Origin: Massilia phosphatilytica
Lineage (GTDB): Bacteria; Pseudomonadota; Gammaproteobacteria; Burkholderiales; Burkholderiaceae_D
Length of the DNA stretch: 64,000 bases
NCBI RefSeq assembly: GCF_002968015.1
Contig: NZ_PUIP01000008.1
Span: forward strand, 124,001 to 188,000
Direction of reading: 5' to 3'
Position 1 is the stretch's first letter. Every line of letters starts with the position of its first letter. Below are positions 26,491-34,423 of the stretch, piece after piece. Made by a program: the position numbers and the translations under genes. Under the pieces are notes generated by a model. It saw only the letters and a program-made list of their open reading frames with translations, had not been told where the DNA came from and ran no database searches.

Positions 26491-27526
26491 CCTTCGCCTC
26501 CTCCGGCTGCGGTTCGCCGGGCGTCGCGCCGACGGCTTCGTCATCCTCCTCGCCGTATTCGGTGTCGAACGCTTTCGCATCGAGGCCGATCTGGCACAGC
26601 CAGCGCACCATCACGGGAATCGACCCGTGCGTGACAATCACCTGCTGCGCGCCGGTGGCGTGGATCGCGTCCAGCAGGCCGGGCCAGTCCGCGTGGTCGG
26701 ACAGCACGAAGCCGCGGTCGACGCCGCGCCGCCGCCGCGCGCCGCGCAGCAGCATCCAGCCGCTGGCGAACGCATCGCTGTAGTCGCCGAAGCGGCGCGT
26801 CCACGGCGAGCCCGATGCGGACGGCGGCGCCAGCACGAGCGCTTTCTTCAAATCGGCCTTGTCCGTCTCGCTGACCATCTGCGTGTGCGGCAGCACGACG
26901 CCGCCCTCGCGGTAGATGCGGTTCAGCGGCTCGACCGCGCCGTGGCACACGATGGGACCGATGGAGGGATCGAGTCCGCACAACAGGCGCTGCGCCTTGC
27001 CGAACGCATAGGCATACAGGATGCTCGTGCGGCCCTCTTCCGCGTTGCGGCGCCACCAGCGGTTGATGTCGTCGAACACCTCCTGCTGCGGGTCCCAGCG
27101 GTAGATCGGCAGGCCGAACGTGGATTCCGTGATGAAGGTGTGGCAGCGCACGGCTTCGAACGGGGCGCACGTGGCATCCGGTTCGACCTTATAGTCGCCC
27201 GATGCGACCCAGATCTCGCCGCCGCACTCCATGCGGATCTGCGCGGAGCCGAGGACGTGGCCGGCCGGGTGCAGCGAGATCGTCACGCCGTTGTGGACGA
27301 CGCGTTCGCCGTATTCCAGCCCGTCGATATTGATGTCCTGGCCGAGGCGCGACTTCAGGATGCCGACGCTTTGCGTCGATGCCAGGTAGTGCTTGTGGCC
27401 CCAGCGCGCATGGTCGCCGTGTGCATGGGTGATGACGGCCCGGTCGACCGGCCGCCACGGGTCGATGTAGAACTGGCCCGGTACACAGTACAGGCCTTCC
27501 TTGCGTACGACGACCATGTCTCCCAT
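26483..27526 (-). CDS. ligase-associated DNA damage response exonuclease (MBL fold)
   Basis: A 347-residue metallo-beta-lactamase / beta-CASP-like nuclease. The metal motif THAHGDHARWGHKHYL is near residue 34, followed by PAGHVLGSAQI, ASGDYKVEPD and ESTFGLP. The C-terminal SDHADWPGL and THGS complete the fold. AAAGGAGG precedes the start. It heads the exonuclease-ligase-helicase-PdeM set and lies 18 bp after recQ, implying co-transcription. The last 25 residues are acidic and probably disordered. Confidence 0.93.
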   Translation of the reverse strand: MGDMVVVRKEGLYCVPGQFYIDPWRPVDRAVITHAHGDHARWGHKHYLASTQSVGILKSRLGQDINIDGLEYGERVVHNGVTISLHPAGHVLGSAQIRMECGGEIWVASGDYKVEPDATCAPFEAVRCHTFITESTFGLPIYRWDPQQEVFDDINRWWRRNAEEGRTSILYAYAFGKAQRLLCGLDPSIGPIVCHGAVEPLNRIYREGGVVLPHTQMVSETDKADLKKALVLAPPSASGSPWTRRFGDYSDAFASGWMLLRGARRRRGVDRGFVLSDHADWPGLLDAIHATGAQQVIVTHGSIPVMVRWLCQIGLDAKAFDTEYGEEDDEAVGATPGEPQPEEAKDA

Positions 27527-27544
27527 GCGTTCGGCGTCCTCCTT

Positions 27545-29269
27545 TTACACCGGTGTGACGAAATCGGCGAGGAACGCGCGCTGCTCGCCGTCCGGGAACT
27601 CGATGTGGACCTGGTCCCCGGCTACGGACAGCACGACGCCTTCGCCATACTTCGGCACCGTCACGCGCGCGCCGGCGTCGAACGCGGGCCCGGCCGGCGC
27701 GTCTTCCTCTGGCTCGCGGTCGAATTCGTCGTCTCGGACCTCGATATCTTCCGTCAGCACGGCGGCCGGCGGGTTCAGGCAGTTGTCGCAGCGGCAGCAT
27801 TTCTCGAAGCCTTCGACCTCATCGCCGAAATAATCGAGCAGCAGCTTCCAGCGGCAGAAACCGCTTACGGCATACGATACCATTTGCTCGAGCGCTTCCT
27901 TGTCGCGCTCCTGCTTCTGGCGATAGACCTCGGCCATCGCCGCGAACAGTTTATCCTCGGGCCTCGCGCTGCCGGGCAGGTACGCAAGCTTGCGGTTCTG
28001 GCGCAGCAGCTTCGCGTCCTTCAGCAGTTTCAGGCAGACCTTCTTGTGCGGCCCGGCCAGATCGCCTGCCAGGTCATGAAGAACTGCGTCCACGCGGTCC
28101 GGCGTCGCCGTCTCGCTCTCGACCAGCGCGGCTACGGCCTCGTACACGGCGCGGATCTCGTCCGCCGTCGGGTAGTGCTTCACGAGGAAGAATTGCTGCA
28201 CGCGCTTGTCGTCCTGCAGGAACAGCAGGGTGCAGCTGGCATCCTGGCCATCGCGGCCCGCGCGGCCGGACTCCTGGTAGTAGGCTTCCAGGTTCGCGGG
28301 GATCTGCAGGTGGATGACGAAGCGCGTGTCCGGCTTGTCGATGCCCATGCCGAACGCGTTCGTCGCCACCATCACGCGCCGCTCGTCGTTCATGAACAAA
28401 TCCTGGTTCGCGCGGCGCTCGGCGGCGGGCAGCTTGCCGTGGTAGAGCGTGACGGATTCGCCGGCGTCCAGCAGCACCTGGTGCATCTCCTCGGCCGCCT
28501 TGACGGTGGCCGCGTAGACGATGCCCGTCCCCTCGGTGGCGCGCACGAGGCGCAGCGCTTCCTGCAGTTTTTCGTCGGGGTTCGTCACCTGCACGACGGC
28601 GTACTGCAGGTTCGGCCGATAGATGCCCGTGTTGATGACGTTCATCCGCAACCGGTTCAGCTGGCGCCCGATGTCGTCGATCACGTCGTCCGTCGCGGTG
28701 GCGGTCAGCGCCAGCACGGGTGGGCGGCCCAGCGCCTCGATCGCGCCAGCCATCTCGAGGTAGGCCGGGCGGAAATCATGGCCCCATTGCGAGATGCAGT
28801 GGGCTTCGTCGACGACCACGAGGGCGATCTTCACGGCCTTCAGCACGTCGACGAATTCGGCCATGCACAAGCGCTCGGGCGTGCAGAACACGATCTCGCA
28901 GCGGCCGTCTTGAATCGCGGCCAGCGCCGTCCTCTCCTCTTCCGCCGACAGGCTGCTGTTGACCTGCTCGGCGCGGATGCCGAGTTCCCCGAGCTTTTCC
29001 AGCTGGTCCTTCATCAGCGAGATCAGCGGCGAGACGACGACCGTCATGCCGTCGAGGATGCGGGCGGGGATCTGGTAGCACAGCGATTTGCCGCTGCCGG
29101 TCGGCATGATCGCCAGCGTGTCCCTGCCATCTAGGACGCTGTCGATCACGCGTTGCTGACCGTCGCGCAGGTGTTCGATGCCGAACACCGTATGCAGCAG
29201 GCGGCGGATGGTGTTGCGGCGTACCGCGAGCACACCCTTGTGGAGGAGTTTGGGATCGTGTGTGGTCAT
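27545..29269 (-). CDS. recQ: RecQ-family ATP-dependent DNA helicase
   Basis: A 574-residue 3'-5' DNA helicase. Walker A is MPTGSGKSLCYQ, the DEAH box is VVDEAHCISQWGHDFRP, and motif VI is YYQESGRAGRDG. A zinc-binding module with CCRCDNC follows. There is no HRDC domain; instead the C-terminus carries a short acidic linker and a small beta domain (VTVPKYGEGVVLSVAGDQVHIEF). The ATG at 29269 (MTTHDPKLL) fits the family; a start at 29317 would add 16 residues. Placement directly ahead of the Lhr operon suggests a shared DNA-repair role. Confidence 0.93.
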   Translation of the reverse strand: MTTHDPKLLHKGVLAVRRNTIRRLLHTVFGIEHLRDGQQRVIDSVLDGRDTLAIMPTGSGKSLCYQIPARILDGMTVVVSPLISLMKDQLEKLGELGIRAEQVNSSLSAEEERTALAAIQDGRCEIVFCTPERLCMAEFVDVLKAVKIALVVVDEAHCISQWGHDFRPAYLEMAGAIEALGRPPVLALTATATDDVIDDIGRQLNRLRMNVINTGIYRPNLQYAVVQVTNPDEKLQEALRLVRATEGTGIVYAATVKAAEEMHQVLLDAGESVTLYHGKLPAAERRANQDLFMNDERRVMVATNAFGMGIDKPDTRFVIHLQIPANLEAYYQESGRAGRDGQDASCTLLFLQDDKRVQQFFLVKHYPTADEIRAVYEAVAALVESETATPDRVDAVLHDLAGDLAGPHKKVCLKLLKDAKLLRQNRKLAYLPGSARPEDKLFAAMAEVYRQKQERDKEALEQMVSYAVSGFCRWKLLLDYFGDEVEGFEKCCRCDNCLNPPAAVLTEDIEVRDDEFDREPEEDAPAGPAFDAGARVTVPKYGEGVVLSVAGDQVHIEFPDGEQRAFLADFVTPV

Positions 29270-29481
29270 GATGACGCCAATGTAAGCCTGAGCACGGCGA
29301 CACACCATAGGACGCAACCTACAGCAACCGTAGGAGCCAGTGCACGAGCGACCCCATGCGTTCAGACAGAGCGACGGGCTTTATTCCTACAGAGTGACGG
29401 ATTGCGAGCCGATACTTTCTCTGAAGCACACGTTCTAAGATGACATCAACACGACAACAATCCGTATGCCGGAGGTGCATC

Positions 29482-29601
29482 ATGGTCCGCTTCTTACCCG
29501 CTCCCTTTACCGCAGCCTGGCTCGCGCTCACGAGCATGGCCACCTGGCTCCTGTGTGAAACCGATGCGCTGGGCGGCTTTGCGCCGCTGTTCTTCCACTG
29601 A
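29482..29601 (+). CDS. putative 39-residue hydrophobic peptide
   Basis: A 39-codon frame starting MVRFLPAPFTAAWLALTSMA and ending GGFAPLFFH. It has a strong Shine-Dalgarno GGAGGTG at 29471-29477, five bases from the ATG. One hydrophobic stretch could insert in the membrane. It lies alone in the gap between recQ and the receiver-like gene. The strong ribosome binding site is the main argument; no family is recognised. Confidence 0.5.
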   Translation: MVRFLPAPFTAAWLALTSMATWLLCETDALGGFAPLFFH

Positions 29602-29790
29602 GAATGCAGCGCATCCATCCGCAGTCAACCTCGTAGCAGGCTCACCGGTCCCGCGTGCGCGCCGCACGCGCGGATACCATTGCCCGCCGGCGCGCTCAGC
29701 CCGTGTAACACGCCGTCCGTGTCATTTGTTACAAATTGACAGTTGAACAATACGAGGAGACCGCCATACCTCGGGTAGGAGGACTCATCC

Positions 29791-30237
29791 ATGAAGTACG
29801 CCCTGATATACGACGATGACGCGGCCGCACGCCGCCACAGTGCCACCCTGCTCAAATCGCTCGGCTACGTGGTCGCCGAGACGACGACGGCGCAGGCGAC
29901 GCTGAACGCCACCAAGGCGCTGCACTTCGACGTGATCCTCACCTCCAGCGCGCACGCCGCCGGCGAACGGCGCGCCCTGCCCAGCGAACTCTCCCGCCTT
30001 GCGCCCGACACGGCCACGGTCCTGCTGCTCGACGAGGACGAACCCTTCCCGCCGCTGTACCACGCGTTCAGCGCCACCGTCACGAAACCGGTCACCGTGC
30101 GCGCCCTGCGCCATGCGCTGGAATTCGGGCTGGACGGCACGGGTGCCAGGCCGGTGCCGCCAACGGTCCGGTTCGAACGGCGCGACGGCCAGCGGCGCAG
30201 GCATACGCGCAACGCCCCATCCACCCGGTTAGCATAA
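29791..30237 (+). CDS. degenerate receiver-domain protein
   Basis: A 148-residue protein with a response-regulator receiver fold: acidic start MKYALIYDDDAAARRHSATL, a helix-strand alternation, and VTKPVTVRALRHALE, where Lys of the receiver KP motif is retained. The phosphoacceptor Asp is missing; the equivalent position in FDVILTSSAHAAG is Ser52. The C-terminal 30 residues are Arg-rich with no output domain. AGGAGG lies 9 bases upstream of the ATG. It is probably a phosphorylation-independent pseudo-receiver. The upstream interval is about 190 bp and A+T richer. Confidence 0.7.
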   Translation: MKYALIYDDDAAARRHSATLLKSLGYVVAETTTAQATLNATKALHFDVILTSSAHAAGERRALPSELSRLAPDTATVLLLDEDEPFPPLYHAFSATVTKPVTVRALRHALEFGLDGTGARPVPPTVRFERRDGQRRRHTRNAPSTRLA

Positions 30238-30315
30238 ATACAATAAATGAATTATTGCTAACAATCTTTGGTTTGATCCGGCATCCCCCGAGGCATAAGA
30301 TAGTCAGAACAAAAA

Positions 30316-30347
30316 TGTTATCGCAAACATAAATTTGTGAAATAACA
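30316..30347. promoter_or_regulatory. imperfect inverted repeat, candidate operator for the xylanase cluster
   Basis: Outer arms TGTTAT (30316-30321) and ATAACA (30342-30347) with inner CAAA and TTTG form an interrupted palindrome in an A+T-rich stretch. The size fits a dimeric regulator, but the arms are not evenly spaced. Confidence 0.35.
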
Positions 30348-30372
30348 GTAAATAACAATAAACGGAGGAGAT

Positions 30373-30435
30373 ATGCCACACACCCTGATCCCGCGCCCTC
30401 GACCGCGTCCCCTCCCTCGCCCCGCCCCGCGCTGA
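30373..30435 (+). CDS. putative 20-residue Pro/Arg-rich leader peptide
   Basis: The frame encodes MPHTLIPRPRPRPLPRPAPR and stop. GGAGGAG lies three to nine bases before the ATG, a stronger ribosome binding site than that of the gene it precedes. Seven of twenty residues are Pro and six are Arg. Runs of Pro slow translation, so a leader or attenuation role is conceivable. It may equally be a chance frame in GC-rich DNA. Confidence 0.35.
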   Translation: MPHTLIPRPRPRPLPRPAPR

Positions 30436-30610
30436 TCGCGCAACCCGACAGTCCACATTTTTCACAGTGAGCTTGTGCCCGCCACATCGGGCACGGGCGT
30501 CGCTCGTCCTGCCCGCCGGTGATCCCGGCATGGGTCCGCAGCAAAAGCAGCACACGCAGTGAACTCCCGGGCCGCCCCCGCCCGGCAACCTACCGATTAC
30601 GGAGACGTTC

Positions 30611-31837
30611 ATGGCTCATGCTTTTTCGCGCACTACCCGACGCGTCGCGTCGGCGATCCTGTGTTTCTCCACCTTTGTGGCCTGCGCCTCGGCGCAGACC
30701 GTCGCCATCAATCCGGCCACGACCTACCAGACCGTGCGTGGCTTCGGCGGTTTCAGCGGCGCGGGCTGGGCCGCGGAGCTGACCAGCGCCCAGGTCGACG
30801 CCGCGTTCGGCACCGGCACGGGCCAGATCGGCCTGTCCATCATGCGCCTGCGCATCGACCCGGATCCCGGCAAGTGGTCCACGCAACTGGCGTCCGCGCA
30901 GCTGGCCAAGGCAAAGGGCGCGATCCTGTTCGGGACACCGTGGACGCCACCGGCGAGCATGAAGACCAACAACAGCCTCATCTCGGGACACCTGTCCGCG
31001 AGCCACTATGGCGACTACGCCACGCACCTGCTGAATTTCGCGAGCACGATGCAGGCCGGCGGTGCCGCGCTGTACGGCATCTCGATCCAGAACGAACCGG
31101 ATTTCAATCCGGACTACGAAAGCTGCCTGTGGAGTTCGCAGGAGTTCATCGATTTCCTGTCCGGCCAGGGTTCGCGCTTCGGCAACTACAAAGTCATCGT
31201 GGCCGAGTCCGCCACCTTCTACAAGCCGCTCACCGATCCGATCCTCAATAGCGCGACGGCCGCGCCGCAGTTCGACATCGTCGGCGGCCACCTGTACGGC
31301 GTGAACCCGAGCGACTATCCCCTCGCACGCTCCAAGGGCAAGGAGGTGTGGATGACGGAGCACTTCACCGACAGCACATCCGACGCCAACGACTGGACGA
31401 AGGCGATGCCGGTGGCGCTGGAACTGCACAACAGCATGGTGGCCAACTACAGCGCCTACGTGTGGTGGTACATCCGCCGCCCGTACGGCCTGCTGACGGA
31501 GGACGGCAACGTCAGCAAGCGCGGCTACATCATGGCGCAGTTCGCAAAATACGTCCGCCCCGGCGCCGTGCGCGTCGCGGCAACCGAAAAACCGTATGCC
31601 GACGTCTTCGTCACGGCCTACAAGGACACCGCCGGCAAGCTGGTCGTGGTCGCCATCAACAACGGCACCTCGCAGCGCCAGCTGCAGCTGCAGGTCGGCA
31701 GCGCCGCCCCCGGCTTCACGAAGTACCGCACCACGTCGGCCGACAACACGGGATATGCGGGGCAGTACACGGTGTCGGGCGGCGTCGCGACCGCGTGGAT
31801 CGATCCCGGCAGCGTCAACACTTTTGTAAGTCAGTAG
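30611..31837 (+). CDS. GH30 subfamily 8-type glucuronoxylan endo-beta-1,4-xylanase
   Basis: A secreted 408-residue enzyme. The signal peptide ends near CASAQ. The (beta/alpha)8 barrel has proton donor Glu162 (SIQNEPDFNPDYE) and nucleophile Glu250 (EVWMTEHFTDST). The WWYIRR motif (residues 285-290) includes the Arg that in subfamily 8 binds the methyl-glucuronic acid side chain of xylan. This predicts cleavage of glucuronoxylan directed by that substituent. The C-terminal beta-sandwich (about 310-408) belongs to the GH30 fold. GGAG lies six bases before the ATG. It is closely similar to the next gene, 32 bp downstream. Confidence 0.93.
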   Translation: MAHAFSRTTRRVASAILCFSTFVACASAQTVAINPATTYQTVRGFGGFSGAGWAAELTSAQVDAAFGTGTGQIGLSIMRLRIDPDPGKWSTQLASAQLAKAKGAILFGTPWTPPASMKTNNSLISGHLSASHYGDYATHLLNFASTMQAGGAALYGISIQNEPDFNPDYESCLWSSQEFIDFLSGQGSRFGNYKVIVAESATFYKPLTDPILNSATAAPQFDIVGGHLYGVNPSDYPLARSKGKEVWMTEHFTDSTSDANDWTKAMPVALELHNSMVANYSAYVWWYIRRPYGLLTEDGNVSKRGYIMAQFAKYVRPGAVRVAATEKPYADVFVTAYKDTAGKLVVVAINNGTSQRQLQLQVGSAAPGFTKYRTTSADNTGYAGQYTVSGGVATAWIDPGSVNTFVSQ

Positions 31838-31869
31838 GTCAATAAAACCAACCCAGGAGGAGATGAGTC

Positions 31870-33414
31870 ATGTTGAAACACTGTTTAGTACGGTGGGGAA
31901 TACCTTTGCTCGCGGTGTCCGCGCTTCCGGCGGCCCTCGCGCAGACGGTCGCCATCGATCCCGCGACGACGTACCAGGTCATCCGCGGGTTCGGCGGGCA
32001 TAACGGTGCGGGCTGGATCGCCGACCTGACGCCCGCCCAGGTCGACACCGCGTTCGGCACGGGACCGGGCCAGATCGGCCTGACGGTCATGCGGATGCGC
32101 ATCGACCCGTCCAGCACCGCGTGGGCCACTCAGGTGCCGACGGCGAAGCTCGCGAAAGCCAAGGGCGTCACCCTGTTCGCCACGCCGTGGACGCCGCCGC
32201 CGTACATGAAGACGTCGAACGCCATCGCGCATGGCAACCTGATCCCGAGCTACTACCCGGACTACGCGACGCACCTGCTGAGCTTCGCGGACTATATGCG
32301 CACGAACGGCGCGCAGCTGTACGGCATCTCCGTGCAGAACGAGCCGGACTGGGACCCGGACTACGAAGGCTGCCAATGGACCTCCGCCCAGTTCATCGAC
32401 TTCATCAAGTCGCAGGGCCCGCGCTTTGCCGGCCTCAAGCTGATGGCGCCGGAATCGCTGGGCATGCGCAAGGCGCTGTCCGATCCGATCCTGAACGACG
32501 CGGGCGCGGCGGCCCAGCTGTCCATCGTGGCCGGCCATTTGTACGGCACGACGCCCAGCGACTACCCGCTCGCGCGCGCCAAGGGCAAGGAAGTGTGGAT
32601 GACGGAGCACTACACGGACAGCACGTCGGACGCCAACGACTGGGCGAAGGCGATGCCCGTCGCGATCGAGGTCCACCGGAGCATGGCCGCGAACTACAGC
32701 GCCTACGTGTGGTGGTACATCCGCCGGTTCTACGGGCTGATCACGGAGGACGGCAACGTCAGCAAGCGCGGCTGGATCATGTCGCAGTACGCGAAGTTCG
32801 TGCGGCCCGGCTACGTGCGCATCGGCGCCACCCAGAATCCCTACCCGGACGTGTACGTGACCGCGTACAAGGGCGGCGATGGCAAGGTCGTCGTCGTGGC
32901 CGTCAACAACGGCACGGCGCAACGCCGCGTCGACCTGACGTTCGGCAGCGGCGCGCCCGGCACGCTGAAACGCTACGTCACGTCGGCCGCCACGAACGAG
33001 AGTTATGCGGGCGACTACCCGGTCATCGCGGGCGGCGCCAGCGCCGACCTCGAACCGTCCAGCGTGAGCACCTTCGTGAGCCAGCCGACCGTCGCCGACC
33101 TCACCGGCAGCGTCAAGATCGTGCAGAGCGGCCTGACGGCGAACCGCTTCACGGGCCAGTTCAGCGGCACGGTGTCGTTCACGAATACCACGGGCGCGAC
33201 GCTCACGGCATCGACCTTGCGCCTCGTGGTGGACGGCCTTACGCCCGGCGTCACGCTCGACAACAAGCAGGGTGACGTAAGCGGCGTGCCGTACATCGCG
33301 CTGCCTGCGAACCAGATCGCGCCCGGCGCCACCGTCACCGTGACGACGACGTTCGGCAATCCGTCCAGGGGCGCCATCGCCTACACCCCGAAACTCCAAG
33401 GCATCACGTTCTGA
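31870..33414 (+). CDS. GH30 subfamily 8-type xylanase with extra C-terminal domain
   Basis: A secreted 514-residue paralogue of the preceding gene. The signal peptide ends ALAQ. Catalytic Glu158 (SVQNEPDWDPDYE) and Glu246 (EVWMTEHYTDST) and the WWYIRR glucuronate motif are conserved. After the GH30 beta-sandwich (ends near residue 400, VSTFVSQP) comes an added domain of about 110 residues (SVKIVQSGLTANRFTGQ to GITF). This domain is Thr-rich and beta-stranded, with a NTTGATLTASTLRLVVDGL segment, and could be a carbohydrate-binding or adhesion module. AGGAGGAG precedes the start. Tandem duplication is evident. Confidence 0.93.
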   Translation: MLKHCLVRWGIPLLAVSALPAALAQTVAIDPATTYQVIRGFGGHNGAGWIADLTPAQVDTAFGTGPGQIGLTVMRMRIDPSSTAWATQVPTAKLAKAKGVTLFATPWTPPPYMKTSNAIAHGNLIPSYYPDYATHLLSFADYMRTNGAQLYGISVQNEPDWDPDYEGCQWTSAQFIDFIKSQGPRFAGLKLMAPESLGMRKALSDPILNDAGAAAQLSIVAGHLYGTTPSDYPLARAKGKEVWMTEHYTDSTSDANDWAKAMPVAIEVHRSMAANYSAYVWWYIRRFYGLITEDGNVSKRGWIMSQYAKFVRPGYVRIGATQNPYPDVYVTAYKGGDGKVVVVAVNNGTAQRRVDLTFGSGAPGTLKRYVTSAATNESYAGDYPVIAGGASADLEPSSVSTFVSQPTVADLTGSVKIVQSGLTANRFTGQFSGTVSFTNTTGATLTASTLRLVVDGLTPGVTLDNKQGDVSGVPYIALPANQIAPGATVTVTTTFGNPSRGAIAYTPKLQGITF

Positions 33415-33425
33415 AAGACACCGCC

Positions 33426-34022
33426 ATGATCAAGCACCTGACATCCTTCTTCACACGCGCCCTGCTGGCGCTGGCACTCGCCGGCGGCGCGAACACCGCG
33501 TTCGCCGGGCCGACGTATCACTTCACCGTCGACACGACGAGCCTGACCGGCACCGGCTACCTCGACCTGACGTTCGCCGCCCTGGCCGGCGCGACGCCGG
33601 CGGCGGCCACGCTGACGCATTTCACCGGCGCGTTCGGCGCCACCGCCCTGCCGACCGGCGACGTCGGCGGCGACATCGCCTCTGCGGTCACGTTCGGCAA
33701 CGGGCAGACGTTCAATGAGCTGCTGCAAGCCGTTACGTTCGGCGGCCTGCTCAGCTTCGACGCCGCCTTCGACATCGCGCCCGGCGGCACGATCGGCACC
33801 GGTTTCGGGATCGCCCTGGTGAACGCGGCGCTCGACAACTACGTGCCGGGTACGAGCGGCAACATCGCATCGATCGACCTGATGCCGGGCGCACCCGCCA
33901 CGGTCTGGACCGACGCCGCGTTCGTGACCGCCACCAAGGTGCCCGAACCGTCCGGCCTGCCCATATTCGCGACCGGATGTGTGCTGGCGGCACTGGCACT
34001 GCGGCGCCGGTCGCAGTCGTAA
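33426..34022 (+). CDS. PEP-CTERM sorting-domain protein
   Basis: A 198-residue exported protein. The signal peptide MIKHLTSFFTRALLALALAG ends near AFAG. The middle is Gly/Thr/Ala-rich and beta-stranded, and the C-terminus is a PEP-CTERM signal: VPEPSG, a hydrophobic helix and RRRSQS. Such proteins are processed by an exosortase and reach the outer surface or matrix. No exosortase gene is in the window. It starts 11 bp after the second xylanase, so it is probably co-expressed and may act with plant-fibre or biofilm surfaces; that is inference. Confidence 0.85.
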   Translation: MIKHLTSFFTRALLALALAGGANTAFAGPTYHFTVDTTSLTGTGYLDLTFAALAGATPAAATLTHFTGAFGATALPTGDVGGDIASAVTFGNGQTFNELLQAVTFGGLLSFDAAFDIAPGGTIGTGFGIALVNAALDNYVPGTSGNIASIDLMPGAPATVWTDAAFVTATKVPEPSGLPIFATGCVLAALALRRRSQS

Positions 34023-34058
34023 CCCGAGGCCCGCTTCTTCGCCGAAAATTTCCCAGAA

Positions 34059-34362
34059 CCGGGGGCAGACCCCGAATTCGGGAAATTGAATTCGGGGTCA
34101 GAGCACGTTTTTGAATTCGGGGTCAGAGCACGTTTTCGCGCAAATTCGGGGTCAGAGCCCTTTTTCGTGCACGATCTTTCGAGCAAGCTGATTTGCCGGC
34201 TGGCGTCGGCCCACCCGCCGTGATAGCGGTGAGATGGGTGAAACCCGAGAATCGTTGTGCTTCGGGAAATTGATCAAAAACGTGCTCTGACCCCGATTTT
34301 GGAAAAGAATGTGCTCTGACCCCGAATTTGGGAAATTGATTAAGGCCGGGGTCTGACCCCGG
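34059..34362. repeat. modular inverted array of GGGGTCAGAGCAC units (copy 2)
   Basis: Plus-oriented units lie near 34061 (GGGGGCAGACCCC variant), 34091, 34117 and 34145 (TTCGGGGTCAGAGC). A unique core of about 110 bp follows. Inverse units lie near 34280 and 34311 (GTGCTCTGACCCCGA), with the closing variant CCGGGGTCTGACCCCGG at 34346-34362. The design equals the array at 2978-3218 but the core is unrelated. It separates the PEP-CTERM gene from the convergent ahpF. Confidence 0.85.
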
Positions 34363-34373
34363 TTCTTGGAAAC

Positions 34374-34403
34374 AAAAAAGCCCGGACGGTCTCCCGTCCG
34401 GGC
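34374..34403 (-). terminator. Rho-independent terminator after ahpF
   Basis: A 10-bp perfect stem GCCCGGACGG (34380-34389) with CCGTCCGGGC (34394-34403), loop TCTC, is followed on the minus strand by six Ts. Confidence 0.88.
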
Positions 34404-34423
34404 TCTGCTCTGCCTTTACACGC

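Larger units (their letters stand above)
30238..30610. other. A+T-rich leader region upstream of the xylanase genes
   Basis: The first 130 bp are strikingly A+T rich compared with the rest of the window. The region holds a dyad at 30316-30347, a short Pro/Arg peptide frame at 30373-30435 and then a GC-rich 170-bp leader up to the first xylanase. It presumably carries the promoter of the GH30 cluster. Confidence 0.4.

Noticed and set aside
26432..29134. 900-codon plus-strand frame opposite recQ and the exonuclease gene
   Set aside because: Composition is Arg/His/Ala-rich noise; the minus strand encodes helicase and nuclease motifs throughout.
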